6,736 bases of DNA from Planctomycetia bacterium (GTDB lineage Bacteria > Planctomycetota > Phycisphaerae > Phycisphaerales > SM1A02). Position 1 is the stretch's first letter. Every line of letters begins with the position of its first letter. The translations under genes were made by a program, and so were the position numbers. Under the pieces are notes generated by a model, which ran no database searches, was not told the DNA's origin, and saw only the letters and a program-made list of their open reading frames with translations. The stretch spans positions 1-6,736 of the forward strand of contig SYGQ01000183.1 in NCBI GenBank assembly GCA_005799475.1, written 5' to 3'. Shown piece by piece: positions 1 to 6,236 of the stretch.

Positions 1-1436
1 AACGCGCCACCGATCTCGGCGCCGCTCGTGCCGATATTGACATTGGCGATCCCGCAATCGCTGCCGTTGGCGGCGAGGAATCGCTCGGCGCTGCGCACGC
101 TGTCGGTGAAGATCGCGCTTGACAAGCCCTGATCAACCTCGTTCTGAATCCGGATCCCTTCGTCGAGCGAGTCGATCGAGAACACGAAGAGAATCGGCGC
201 GAAGGTCTCTTCCTTCGTGATGGCTGGTACCGCGCCGCGCGGAACGCGCACGATTGTGGGTTCGACAAAGGAGCCCGCGTTCTTTGACTTCTGTTCGATG
301 CCTTCGAGGCCTCCGCACACGACCGTGCAGCCCTGGGCGGTGGCATGCTCGATGGCCTTGCGCATTTGCGCGACGGCGCGCGCGTCAACAAGTGGACCCA
401 TCAGCGTCCCGGGACTCTGTGGGTCCCCGATGGGGATCGAGCCGTACGCCGTGGCGAGCCGCTTCACGAGCGCGTCCGCGACCCGCGCATCGACAAGCAG
501 GCGTCGTGTCGAGGTGCAGCGCTGTCCTGCGGTGCCGACCGCGCCGAAGAGCACCGCGCGCGTCACCAAATCAAGGTCCGCGTCGGCCATCACGATGATC
601 GCGTTATTGCCGCCGAGCTCAAGGAGCGTGCGCCCAAGGCGTGCGCCGACGACCTGTGCCACGCGCCGCCCCATCCGGCACGAACCGGTCGCGCTGATGA
701 GCGGGAGCCTTCGGTCAGCAATCATCCGCTCGCCGACTTCGTCATCGGCGCCAACGATGAGCGTGAAGACATCGGCTGGATCGATGCCCGATGGACGGAA
801 GATGTCCTGTTCGGCCATGACTCGGCGCGCGATTTCGTTGGAGGCGATGGCAGTCAAGGGAGTGAGCAGGCTTGGTTTCCACAGGCATGTGTCGCCGCAC
901 ACGGCGGCGACCATCCCGTTCCACGCCCAGACGGCGCAGGGGAAATTGAACGCCGAAATGATGCCGATGGGTCCCAGCGGATGCCACTGCTCATACATGC
1001 GGTGCTTGGCGCGCTCAGAGTGCATCGAGTTCCCGTACAGCTGCCGCGAAAGGCCGACGGCGAAGTCGGCGATGTCGATCGCTTCCTGCACTTCGCCTTG
1101 GCCCTCAGCACGGATCTTCCCCATCTCTGCGGTGATGAGTTCTCCGAGCGGTTCCTTGAGGCGGCGGAACTCATTGCCGATCCTGCGCACGAGCTCGCCC
1201 CGCTGGGGTGCGGGGACCGTTCTCCACGCCTCGAACGCGTGGAGGGCACGGTCCACCGTGTTCGCGAGCTCGTCGCGCGACTGGAGGCGGACGACGGCAA
1301 TGGGCTGGCCGTTTGCCGGGTTGTCGGAGGCGACCGACACGCCGGGCTCGGCCGGACCATCAACCAGGAGCGGATGGGAGGAGATCCCGAGCCGCCCGAG
1401 GAGCGGATGTCCGAAGCGAGTTGAAGTCGCCGTCAT
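1..1436 (-). CDS. ALDH7-type (antiquitin-like) aldehyde dehydrogenase, C-terminus cut by window edge
   Basis: NAD(P)-dependent oxidation of an aldehyde to its acid, probably in the cytoplasm. The reading frame from ATG at 1436 gives 478 complete residues with no stop before the edge. Visible landmarks are the FNFP motif with Asn164, Lys187 in LWKPS, the nucleotide-binding SATGSCRMG (248-256), the general base Glu273 in ELGGNN, and the nucleophile Cys307 in GTAGQRCTS. ELGGNNAI and the terminal NVNIGTSGAEIGGA are signatures of the ALDH7 subfamily rather than generic ALDH. Human ALDH7A1 binds aminoadipate semialdehyde through Glu121 and Arg301; the counterparts here are Glu118 and Arg306, which favours a lysine-catabolic substrate (alpha-aminoadipic semialdehyde / piperideine-6-carboxylate), although this remains inference. 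About 30 C-terminal residues are missing relative to the family. The start is set by an ATGA overlap with the upstream cyclophilin stop; an AAGGGA stretch lies only 2 bases upstream, too close to be a good ribosome site, so coupling is likely. Subfamily sure, substrate less so. Confidence 0.93.
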   Translation of the reverse strand, partial: MTATSTRFGHPLLGRLGISSHPLLVDGPAEPGVSVASDNPANGQPIAVVRLQSRDELANTVDRALHAFEAWRTVPAPQRGELVRRIGNEFRRLKEPLGELITAEMGKIRAEGQGEVQEAIDIADFAVGLSRQLYGNSMHSERAKHRMYEQWHPLGPIGIISAFNFPCAVWAWNGMVAAVCGDTCLWKPSLLTPLTAIASNEIARRVMAEQDIFRPSGIDPADVFTLIVGADDEVGERMIADRRLPLISATGSCRMGRRVAQVVGARLGRTLLELGGNNAIIVMADADLDLVTRAVLFGAVGTAGQRCTSTRRLLVDARVADALVKRLATAYGSIPIGDPQSPGTLMGPLVDARAVAQMRKAIEHATAQGCTVVCGGLEGIEQKSKNAGSFVEPTIVRVPRGAVPAITKEETFAPILFVFSIDSLDEGIRIQNEVDQGLSSAIFTDSVRSAERFLAANGSDCGIANVNIGTSGAEIGGA

Positions 1437-2161
1437 TGTCCCTTGCTCGGGGCGGGAGCTGAGGGGGAGGGTTCGGTCGCGCTCGGTGCCTTGACGGCAT
1501 CGTCGATCGCAGGCTTTCCGGGGAGGATTTCGACCTTCAAGATGGTGACGCTCGTGGTCGGCACATCGTGCATTCCCGCCGAGATTCCCGTTGGCGTGGC
1601 CGCAATCGCGTCGACCACATCCATCCCCTGGATCACTTTTCCGAAGACCGCGTACGCCGCGCCATCGCGCGGTTGGTCGAGCATTCGGTTGTCGACAGTG
1701 TTGATGAAGAACTGGGTAGTGGCGCTGTCGGCGACCTGCGTCCGCGCCATGGCGATGGTCCCGCGCGCATTGGGGAGCCCGTTTCGCCACTCGTTCTTGA
1801 TGGGGTCATTCGTGGACTTCTGCTTGAGGTCCGCCGTGAACCCTCCACCTTGGATCATGAAGCTCTTGATGACGCGGTGAAAGACGGTGTCGTTATAGAA
1901 CCCAGCCTTCGCGTACGCGACGAAATTCTGGACGGAGATTGGTGCTTTCGCGGCGTTGAGTTCGAGGTCGATCACTCCCTTGTTCGTGGTCATCGCCACA
2001 TAGACCGGCGCAGCAGGTTCGGCGGGCGTTGTTGGTGCTTTTGGAGCCGCCGGCGCGGTGGGTTTCGATTCCTGCGCAAGGGTCGGTGCCGCAAGGGCGC
2101 CGAGGCATGTGGCGGCAAGGGCGAGGAGACGGCGGGAACGATCAAAGGCGAGCATGTTCAT
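1433..2161 (-). CDS. Secreted cyclophilin-type peptidyl-prolyl cis-trans isomerase
   Basis: Catalyses cis-trans isomerisation of X-Pro bonds and probably helps proteins fold outside the cytoplasmic membrane. The 242-residue product begins with a signal peptide: basic residues at 8-11, a hydrophobic core about 12-24, and a likely cleavage site in PTLA-Q near 29/30. A Pro/Ala/Thr-rich linker (about 31-52) leads to a compact bacterial cyclophilin domain (about 54-215). The domain shows FHRVI (95-99) with catalytic Arg97, then MIQGGGF (102-108) with Gln104, and TTQFFIN (148-154). The C-terminal tail (about 221-242) is again Pro/Ser/Ala-rich and probably disordered. No TAT motif or clear lipobox is seen. 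ATG at 2161 was chosen; a second in-frame ATG at 2155 would serve equally and neither has a strong Shine-Dalgarno. Its stop overlaps the ALDH start (ATGA), so the two are probably one transcript. Function of the pairing is unknown. Confidence 0.93.
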   Translation of the reverse strand: MNMLAFDRSRRLLALAATCLGALAAPTLAQESKPTAPAAPKAPTTPAEPAAPVYVAMTTNKGVIDLELNAAKAPISVQNFVAYAKAGFYNDTVFHRVIKSFMIQGGGFTADLKQKSTNDPIKNEWRNGLPNARGTIAMARTQVADSATTQFFINTVDNRMLDQPRDGAAYAVFGKVIQGMDVVDAIAATPTGISAGMHDVPTTSVTILKVEILPGKPAIDDAVKAPSATEPSPSAPAPSKGQ

Positions 2162-2172
2162 GGATCGTCCAT
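2160..2172. repeat. Short palindrome over the cyclophilin start codon
   Basis: ATGGA-TCG-TCCAT: two perfect 5-base arms with a 3-base loop. It includes the cyclophilin start codon (CAT at 2159-2161, read on the minus strand, is partly inside it). It is directly seen in the sequence, but arms this short can arise by chance. It could form a small hairpin in either transcript or be part of a protein-binding site together with the neighbouring longer inverted repeat, with which it shares the CCAT bases. Confidence 0.4.
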
Positions 2173-2193
2173 CGTATCGTCGGGCTGCTTACG
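2162..2193. promoter_or_regulatory. Divergent intergenic gap between the cyclophilin and resB
   Basis: Only about 32 bases separate the two chosen start codons, and this is the sole non-coding stretch in the window. Two oppositely directed transcription units start here, so promoter elements for each side must lie in this gap or reach into the opposite gene. I found no convincing -35/-10 pair on either strand (best is TACGAT on the minus strand, 4 of 6 with the -10 consensus and no partner), and no Shine-Dalgarno for either gene. Short or leaderless 5' ends are therefore plausible. The role is inferred from the gene arrangement. Confidence 0.5.
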
Positions 2194-2197
2194 ATGG
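2169..2197. repeat. 8-base perfect inverted repeat over the resB start codon
   Basis: CCATCGTA at 2169-2176 and TACGATGG at 2190-2197 are exact reverse complements separated by 13 bases. The right arm contains the resB ATG (2194-2196). Arm length and the centre-to-centre distance of 21 bases (two helical turns) would suit a dimeric DNA-binding regulator; alternatively, in the resB mRNA the arms could pair and hide the start codon. The repeat is seen directly; any function is inference. Confidence 0.5.
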
Positions 2198-4557
2198 CCC
2201 GACTCCCAATGGCTCTCCTGCGCGGACTTCTCAGATTCCTGTCGTCCGTCCGAGTTGGGATCGCGCTGCTCGTACTGTTGTTCATCTACATGAGCGTGGG
2301 GAGCGCGGGGATCGTCTACCCAGTGCACCCAAACCTCTTTCACCCGGACGCATGGGTGCACGCACAACTGAGGCAGTGGCGTCTCTTTGAGATGACTGAG
2401 TTCGAGTGGTTTCACTGGTGGCCGTTCGATCTCCTCATCGGACTGATCGCGGCGACGATGATCGTCACGACGGTGCGCCGGATCCCGTTTCGCCCAGTGA
2501 ACTACGGTGTCTGGACGATCCACGCGGGGATTCTTGTGCTCATCCTTGGCAGCGTTATCTACTTTGAACAAAAGGTGGAAGGCGACGCCCCGGTTGCGCG
2601 GCGCAAAGTGGTCGTCAGAGTCGACGGGGTCGTCGAGCCGGTCGAACTGCTCGCGTCCGCGGGGTCGCGTGCCGTTGTTGGCACCGGGGGCAACCGAAGG
2701 GAGATCGAGGTCGTCGAAGTCGACCCCAACTGGGAGATTCGGACCACGACCGAGGCGGGCCGCGTCGCGTACAGCGTGACGGTTTCTGTGACGGGTGCAT
2801 CGGGGCGTTTCATGCGCCAACTGATCGCGGGGCATCCCGAGTTCACCGAAGACCTGCTCATCACGAATGATCCCAAGCAGCCCGTCAAGCGGGCCATCAA
2901 GGAGCGGGGCACCGCCATCGTCGATGCGACAGTATCGATGGCGCTCGAGTACGAGTCGCAGTCGTACCTGTATCTGCGCAATGATCTCGCGAAGGCATGG
3001 GCGATCTATGTGCGCCCCGTCGGGTCGGGCGAGTGGACGATGCGCCGGGCGGACGGCATTCCGCTCTACAACGACCGGATTTCGTCCTCGGCGGATGTGT
3101 TCGGGAGCGATGAGTCTCATGCCGCGATGGACCCGATGGCGGTGCGCGTTCCTGCGGCGCCAGAAGGCGATCCGTTTCCTGATGTCGAACTGTCGATCGA
3201 GGGCTACCTGCGGTACGCAGAGACCCGCTCGCGGCTCGTCGCGGGAGGGTCCTCGGCGCCGTTGAATCCGACCGTCGAAGTGCGAGTCGCCAGCCCTGAT
3301 GGCGCGCAGGCGGAGTACCGGCTCGTCGCGAGCGATCCCGAGCGGGCCACCGCCGACGGTGGGCTGATTCGCATGGTGAACCTCGCGAGCGAAGACGGCC
3401 TGAAGTCGCTCACGCGGGAAGCGACTGTGCGCATCGCGATCCCGGGAGCGCTCGTCGATGTCACCGAGCCCGTGCGCGGTCACACCGGTGAGGGCGAGGC
3501 GCCCTTCGCGACGATCGGTGACCCCGAACTCGGCTACTCGTACCGCGTGCTTGCCGCGCAGGACAACTTGCCCGTTGGATCACGAACTGCGAGCGTGCTC
3601 ATCGTCGACCTCAAGACGCCCACGCGGACGATTCGCCGCTGGGTCTTCGACGATCCGTCGCTGACACGGGACATTCCCGAGGGCGCCGACGCGCACGCGA
3701 TGCCGGGTCCGCCTGACGAAAGTGTTGTCATGGAGTACTTCCCCGGCGGCGGCAGGTCGCTCGTCACGGTCGTGACCGGCCCGTCACCCGAACGCCTGCG
3801 CATCGTCTCGGCCATCGGAGACGGCGAGGCGATGGTGCACGAGGCCGCCGTGCGCACACCGATCGAGATCGGCGCGGGACTGCGCGCGACGATCGTGTCC
3901 TACGAGCCGCGCGCCGTCATTGAGACGAGGCCGATCATCGTGGCTCCCGAAGAGCGCATTCGCGATGCACGGGAGATGTTCGCGCAGGTGCTCGTGGCGG
4001 CGCCTGGCGGCGATCGGCGATGGGTTGAATTCAGCCTCTACGCCGTCGACAACGCGCGATTCGCACTTCCACGGCATCCATTCCATCCTGCGCGGCTCAA
4101 GCTCGCTGATGGGCGCGAAATGGAAGTGCTCTTCTCTCGCGAGCGGCTCCCGCTCAAGACCGAGGCCGCGCTTGAAGATTTCGTCCTGACCACGCACGAC
4201 GGTGGCTACACGGGCGAGCAGGGTTCGATCCGCAACTACACGAGCATGATTCGCTTCCGCGACACTCCCACAGCGTCGTGGACCGCACCAGTGGCGGTCA
4301 GCGTGAACGATCCGGTTGAGCACAACGGCTACTGGTATTTTCAGGCGCAGTGGGATCCACCTGAGGGGCCGTCGGCGCGAAGCCAAAGGGGAAGCCCGGG
4401 ACTCAACTACACGGTGCTCGGCGTGGGAAACCGCGAGGGTGTATGGATCCAACTCAGCGGATGCGTTATCGCCGTCCTCGGCATGGCGTATGCGTTCTAT
4501 GTCAAGCCCGTGATCATTCGACGGCGCATGGGGCAGGCGAGGGGGGCCCCGGCATGA
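2194..4557 (+). CDS. resB: ResB (CcsB/Ccs1) cytochrome c biogenesis protein, System II
   Basis: One half of the membrane complex that exports heme and ligates it to apocytochrome c outside the membrane. Of the 787 residues, three membrane segments are at the N-terminus (about 18-38, 76-95, 104-124), then a very long extracytoplasmic region (about 126-748) and a final membrane segment (about 749-770). Family marks are the C-terminal AYAFYVKP (765-772), NDPVEHNGYWYFQAQW just before it (705-720), and His110 in the third segment (VWTIHAGILVLILG), matching the transmembrane heme-ligand histidine of CcsBA proteins. The family is often 450-600 residues, so the extracytoplasmic part is enlarged. The frame is open back to 2029, but that part is antisense to the cyclophilin signal peptide, so ATG 2194 is preferred; ATG 2209 is also possible. 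Neither has a visible Shine-Dalgarno. Its stop overlaps the ccsA start by ATGA. Confidence 0.92.
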   Translation: MARLPMALLRGLLRFLSSVRVGIALLVLLFIYMSVGSAGIVYPVHPNLFHPDAWVHAQLRQWRLFEMTEFEWFHWWPFDLLIGLIAATMIVTTVRRIPFRPVNYGVWTIHAGILVLILGSVIYFEQKVEGDAPVARRKVVVRVDGVVEPVELLASAGSRAVVGTGGNRREIEVVEVDPNWEIRTTTEAGRVAYSVTVSVTGASGRFMRQLIAGHPEFTEDLLITNDPKQPVKRAIKERGTAIVDATVSMALEYESQSYLYLRNDLAKAWAIYVRPVGSGEWTMRRADGIPLYNDRISSSADVFGSDESHAAMDPMAVRVPAAPEGDPFPDVELSIEGYLRYAETRSRLVAGGSSAPLNPTVEVRVASPDGAQAEYRLVASDPERATADGGLIRMVNLASEDGLKSLTREATVRIAIPGALVDVTEPVRGHTGEGEAPFATIGDPELGYSYRVLAAQDNLPVGSRTASVLIVDLKTPTRTIRRWVFDDPSLTRDIPEGADAHAMPGPPDESVVMEYFPGGGRSLVTVVTGPSPERLRIVSAIGDGEAMVHEAAVRTPIEIGAGLRATIVSYEPRAVIETRPIIVAPEERIRDAREMFAQVLVAAPGGDRRWVEFSLYAVDNARFALPRHPFHPARLKLADGREMEVLFSRERLPLKTEAALEDFVLTTHDGGYTGEQGSIRNYTSMIRFRDTPTASWTAPVAVSVNDPVEHNGYWYFQAQWDPPEGPSARSQRGSPGLNYTVLGVGNREGVWIQLSGCVIAVLGMAYAFYVKPVIIRRRMGQARGAPA
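4535..4542 (+). promoter_or_regulatory. Ribosome binding site for ccsA
   Basis: AGGCGAGG ends 11 bases before the ATG at 4554, inside the last codons of resB, and is followed by a G run. It is the best Shine-Dalgarno-like stretch in the window and supports the ATG pair at 4554/4557 as the ccsA start rather than the open frame extending back to 4443. The run of G next to it makes the exact core uncertain. Confidence 0.5.
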
Positions 4558-6236
4558 TGCGGCGGATCCTCGCGATCGTTGCACTCGTCGCCATGGGCTT
4601 CGCCCAGCCGTCGACCTTCGAGCACCAGGTGGACTTGTCGCCGCTTGCGGGCGTCGCCGTCCAGACCGACGGCCGCATCAAGAGTTTCGGCTCATTCGCG
4701 CGCGGGGAACTCGGTTTCATCAGTGGGCCGCGGAGCATCGCCGGACAGTCGCCCGAGTTCACCTACTTCGACATCGCGTTTCGGCCCGACGCCTATGCCG
4801 ACGCCGACATCATCTTCGTGAAAGGTGGCGCGGTGAGGGCGCCGATTGCACAGGCGCTCCTTGCCGCGGACCCGTCACTTGAGGCCAGGATGAGCTCGTT
4901 CATGAAGACGGGTCTCATCTCCGAAGCGTTGCTTGCGCGCTCGGAAGCCACCGACATCATGGCGACGCTCGCCGCAGATCTCTTGCGGACGGCGAAGCCG
5001 ATGGATGCCGTTCGCTCGGCGCGGGCGCTCATGCGGCCGGAGACGCTGTTGAGTCGACTGCGCGTCGTGCCGCCCGCGCGCTCGGATGCGCAGGGCCGCT
5101 GGTCATCGATCGCCGACATCATGCTGCTGGCGGCGGACCCATCGGCACTGCGCGTTGCTCAGCACACAGCGACGGCACTTCCAGGTATCGACGAAGCGAC
5201 CCAACTCGCGTGTGCGCGCTCGTGGAGGAACATGGTGGAGGGCTGGACCAACGGCGATGCAGCGAGGGTCAACGAAGCCATCGTCGCTTTCGCCGCCTGC
5301 CTGCGGGCGATGAATCCAGCCGACTACCCCGACGGGGACCGCCTCTCGTGGGAGTCGTGGTACTTCGCCAACGGCAACCTTGTCTGGATCTGGATCGTCT
5401 ACGCATTCAGTGTCGTTCTGCTGCTCTTGTCGATCAGTTACCGATGGCGCTGGGCCAAGGTGGGTGGGTTCGCCCTCTTTGCGATCGCCTTCCTTCTTCA
5501 AACTGCGGCGTTGGGACTTCGCTGGTGGATCGCCGACCGGTGGCCCAATTCCAACATGTTCGAGGCGGTGACGACCGCCGCATGGATGGGCGCGTGCGCG
5601 GCGATTCCGATGGAGTTCGCGCTCCGTCGTCGGGCCGCCTCGGGGCTCATCGCCCTCGCGAGCGCTGTGGCGAGTGCCGTGGCCCTCATGGCCGCGCACT
5701 TCCTGCCGGTCCAACTCAATGCGCAGATTTCGAACATGATGCCGGTCCTGCACGATGTGTGGCTCTACATCCACACGAATGTGATCATCTTTTCGTACTG
5801 CCTCATCTTCATGGCCGCGGTCTCGGCGCTCGGATACCTCGTTCACCGTGCGGCTGGAGGCGAGGCCGCGTTCGCGCGTGCCGGCGGCGCTGAAGTCTCC
5901 CTCGAGGCGGCGCCACTTCGCGGCCGACGCCGCGCGGAAGTGCTCGACGGCGTGACGATGCAGTTGATGAAGTTGTCGTTCATTCTGCTCTGGACCGGTA
6001 TCGCGATGGGAGCGATCTGGGCCGATCACTCGTGGGGCCGTCCGTGGGGATGGGACCCGAAGGAAGTCTTTGCGCTCAACACATTCGTGGTGTTCGCACT
6101 CCTCGTGCATGTGCGGTACCGAGTCAAGGACAAGGGACTGTGGACCGCGGTGCTCGCGGTGGTTGGGGCGGCCGTCATGCTGTTCAACTGGATCGTGATC
6201 AACTTCGTGATCACCGGTCTGCACTCCTACGCATGA
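4554..6236 (+). CDS. ccsA: CcsA (ResC) heme-handling cytochrome c biogenesis protein, System II
   Basis: Partner of ResB; binds heme in the membrane and presents it at the outer face for attachment to apocytochrome c. The 560-residue product opens with a signal-like segment (1-17), then an extracytoplasmic domain of about 250 residues starting with QTDGRIKSFGSFAR (37-50), a motif I know from fused or enlarged CcsA proteins of Bacteroidota and Planctomycetota. Eight membrane segments follow (about 275-296, 302-325, 334-355, 363-384, 404-430, 468-489, 505-522, 529-554). The WWD heme motif is WADHSWGRPWGWDPKE (489-504). Expected histidine ligands are all present: external His407 (YIHTNV) and His557 (GLHSYA at the C-terminus), and membrane His519 (LLVHVRYR). 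PNSNMFEAV (331-339) is another family mark. Classical CcsA is about 320 residues; the excess is the N-terminal domain. Start ATG 4554 is fixed by the ATGA overlap with resB, with ATG 4557 directly behind it. Confidence 0.95.
   Translation: MMRRILAIVALVAMGFAQPSTFEHQVDLSPLAGVAVQTDGRIKSFGSFARGELGFISGPRSIAGQSPEFTYFDIAFRPDAYADADIIFVKGGAVRAPIAQALLAADPSLEARMSSFMKTGLISEALLARSEATDIMATLAADLLRTAKPMDAVRSARALMRPETLLSRLRVVPPARSDAQGRWSSIADIMLLAADPSALRVAQHTATALPGIDEATQLACARSWRNMVEGWTNGDAARVNEAIVAFAACLRAMNPADYPDGDRLSWESWYFANGNLVWIWIVYAFSVVLLLLSISYRWRWAKVGGFALFAIAFLLQTAALGLRWWIADRWPNSNMFEAVTTAAWMGACAAIPMEFALRRRAASGLIALASAVASAVALMAAHFLPVQLNAQISNMMPVLHDVWLYIHTNVIIFSYCLIFMAAVSALGYLVHRAAGGEAAFARAGGAEVSLEAAPLRGRRRAEVLDGVTMQLMKLSFILLWTGIAMGAIWADHSWGRPWGWDPKEVFALNTFVVFALLVHVRYRVKDKGLWTAVLAVVGAAVMLFNWIVINFVITGLHSYA

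Noticed and set aside
345..1424. Second plus-strand open frame of 359 codons over the ALDH gene
   Set aside because: Shadow of the ALDH gene; its charged, Arg- and His-rich composition has no domain pattern.
217..1494. Plus-strand open frame of 425 codons
   Set aside because: It lies antisense to the well-supported ALDH gene. Its translation is rich in Ser/Arg/Pro with no recognisable motif, as expected for a GC-rich shadow frame.
2029..2193. Longer N-terminus for resB from ATG 2029
   Set aside because: It would overlap 133 bases of the cyclophilin signal-peptide and linker coding sequence on the opposite strand, and the added residues are not like a ResB N-terminus.
2162..2193. Sigma-70 promoter for either divergent gene
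   Set aside because: The best -10-like match (TACGAT, minus strand) has no -35 element at suitable spacing, and nothing better was seen on the plus strand.
2158..3483. Minus-strand open frame of 441 codons within resB
   Set aside because: Antisense to resB, full of Arg, His and Asp with no family motif, and would need to overlap the cyclophilin start region on the same strand.
4541..4550. GGGGGGCCCC stretch as a terminator or hairpin
   Set aside because: It has no usable loop and no following T run, and lies within the overlapping resB-ccsA coding region; the G run more likely belongs to the ribosome site.
4443..4553. Longer N-terminus for ccsA from ATG 4443
   Set aside because: It would overlap the conserved last membrane segment of ResB by over 100 bases and bury the clear signal-like segment that begins at 4554.
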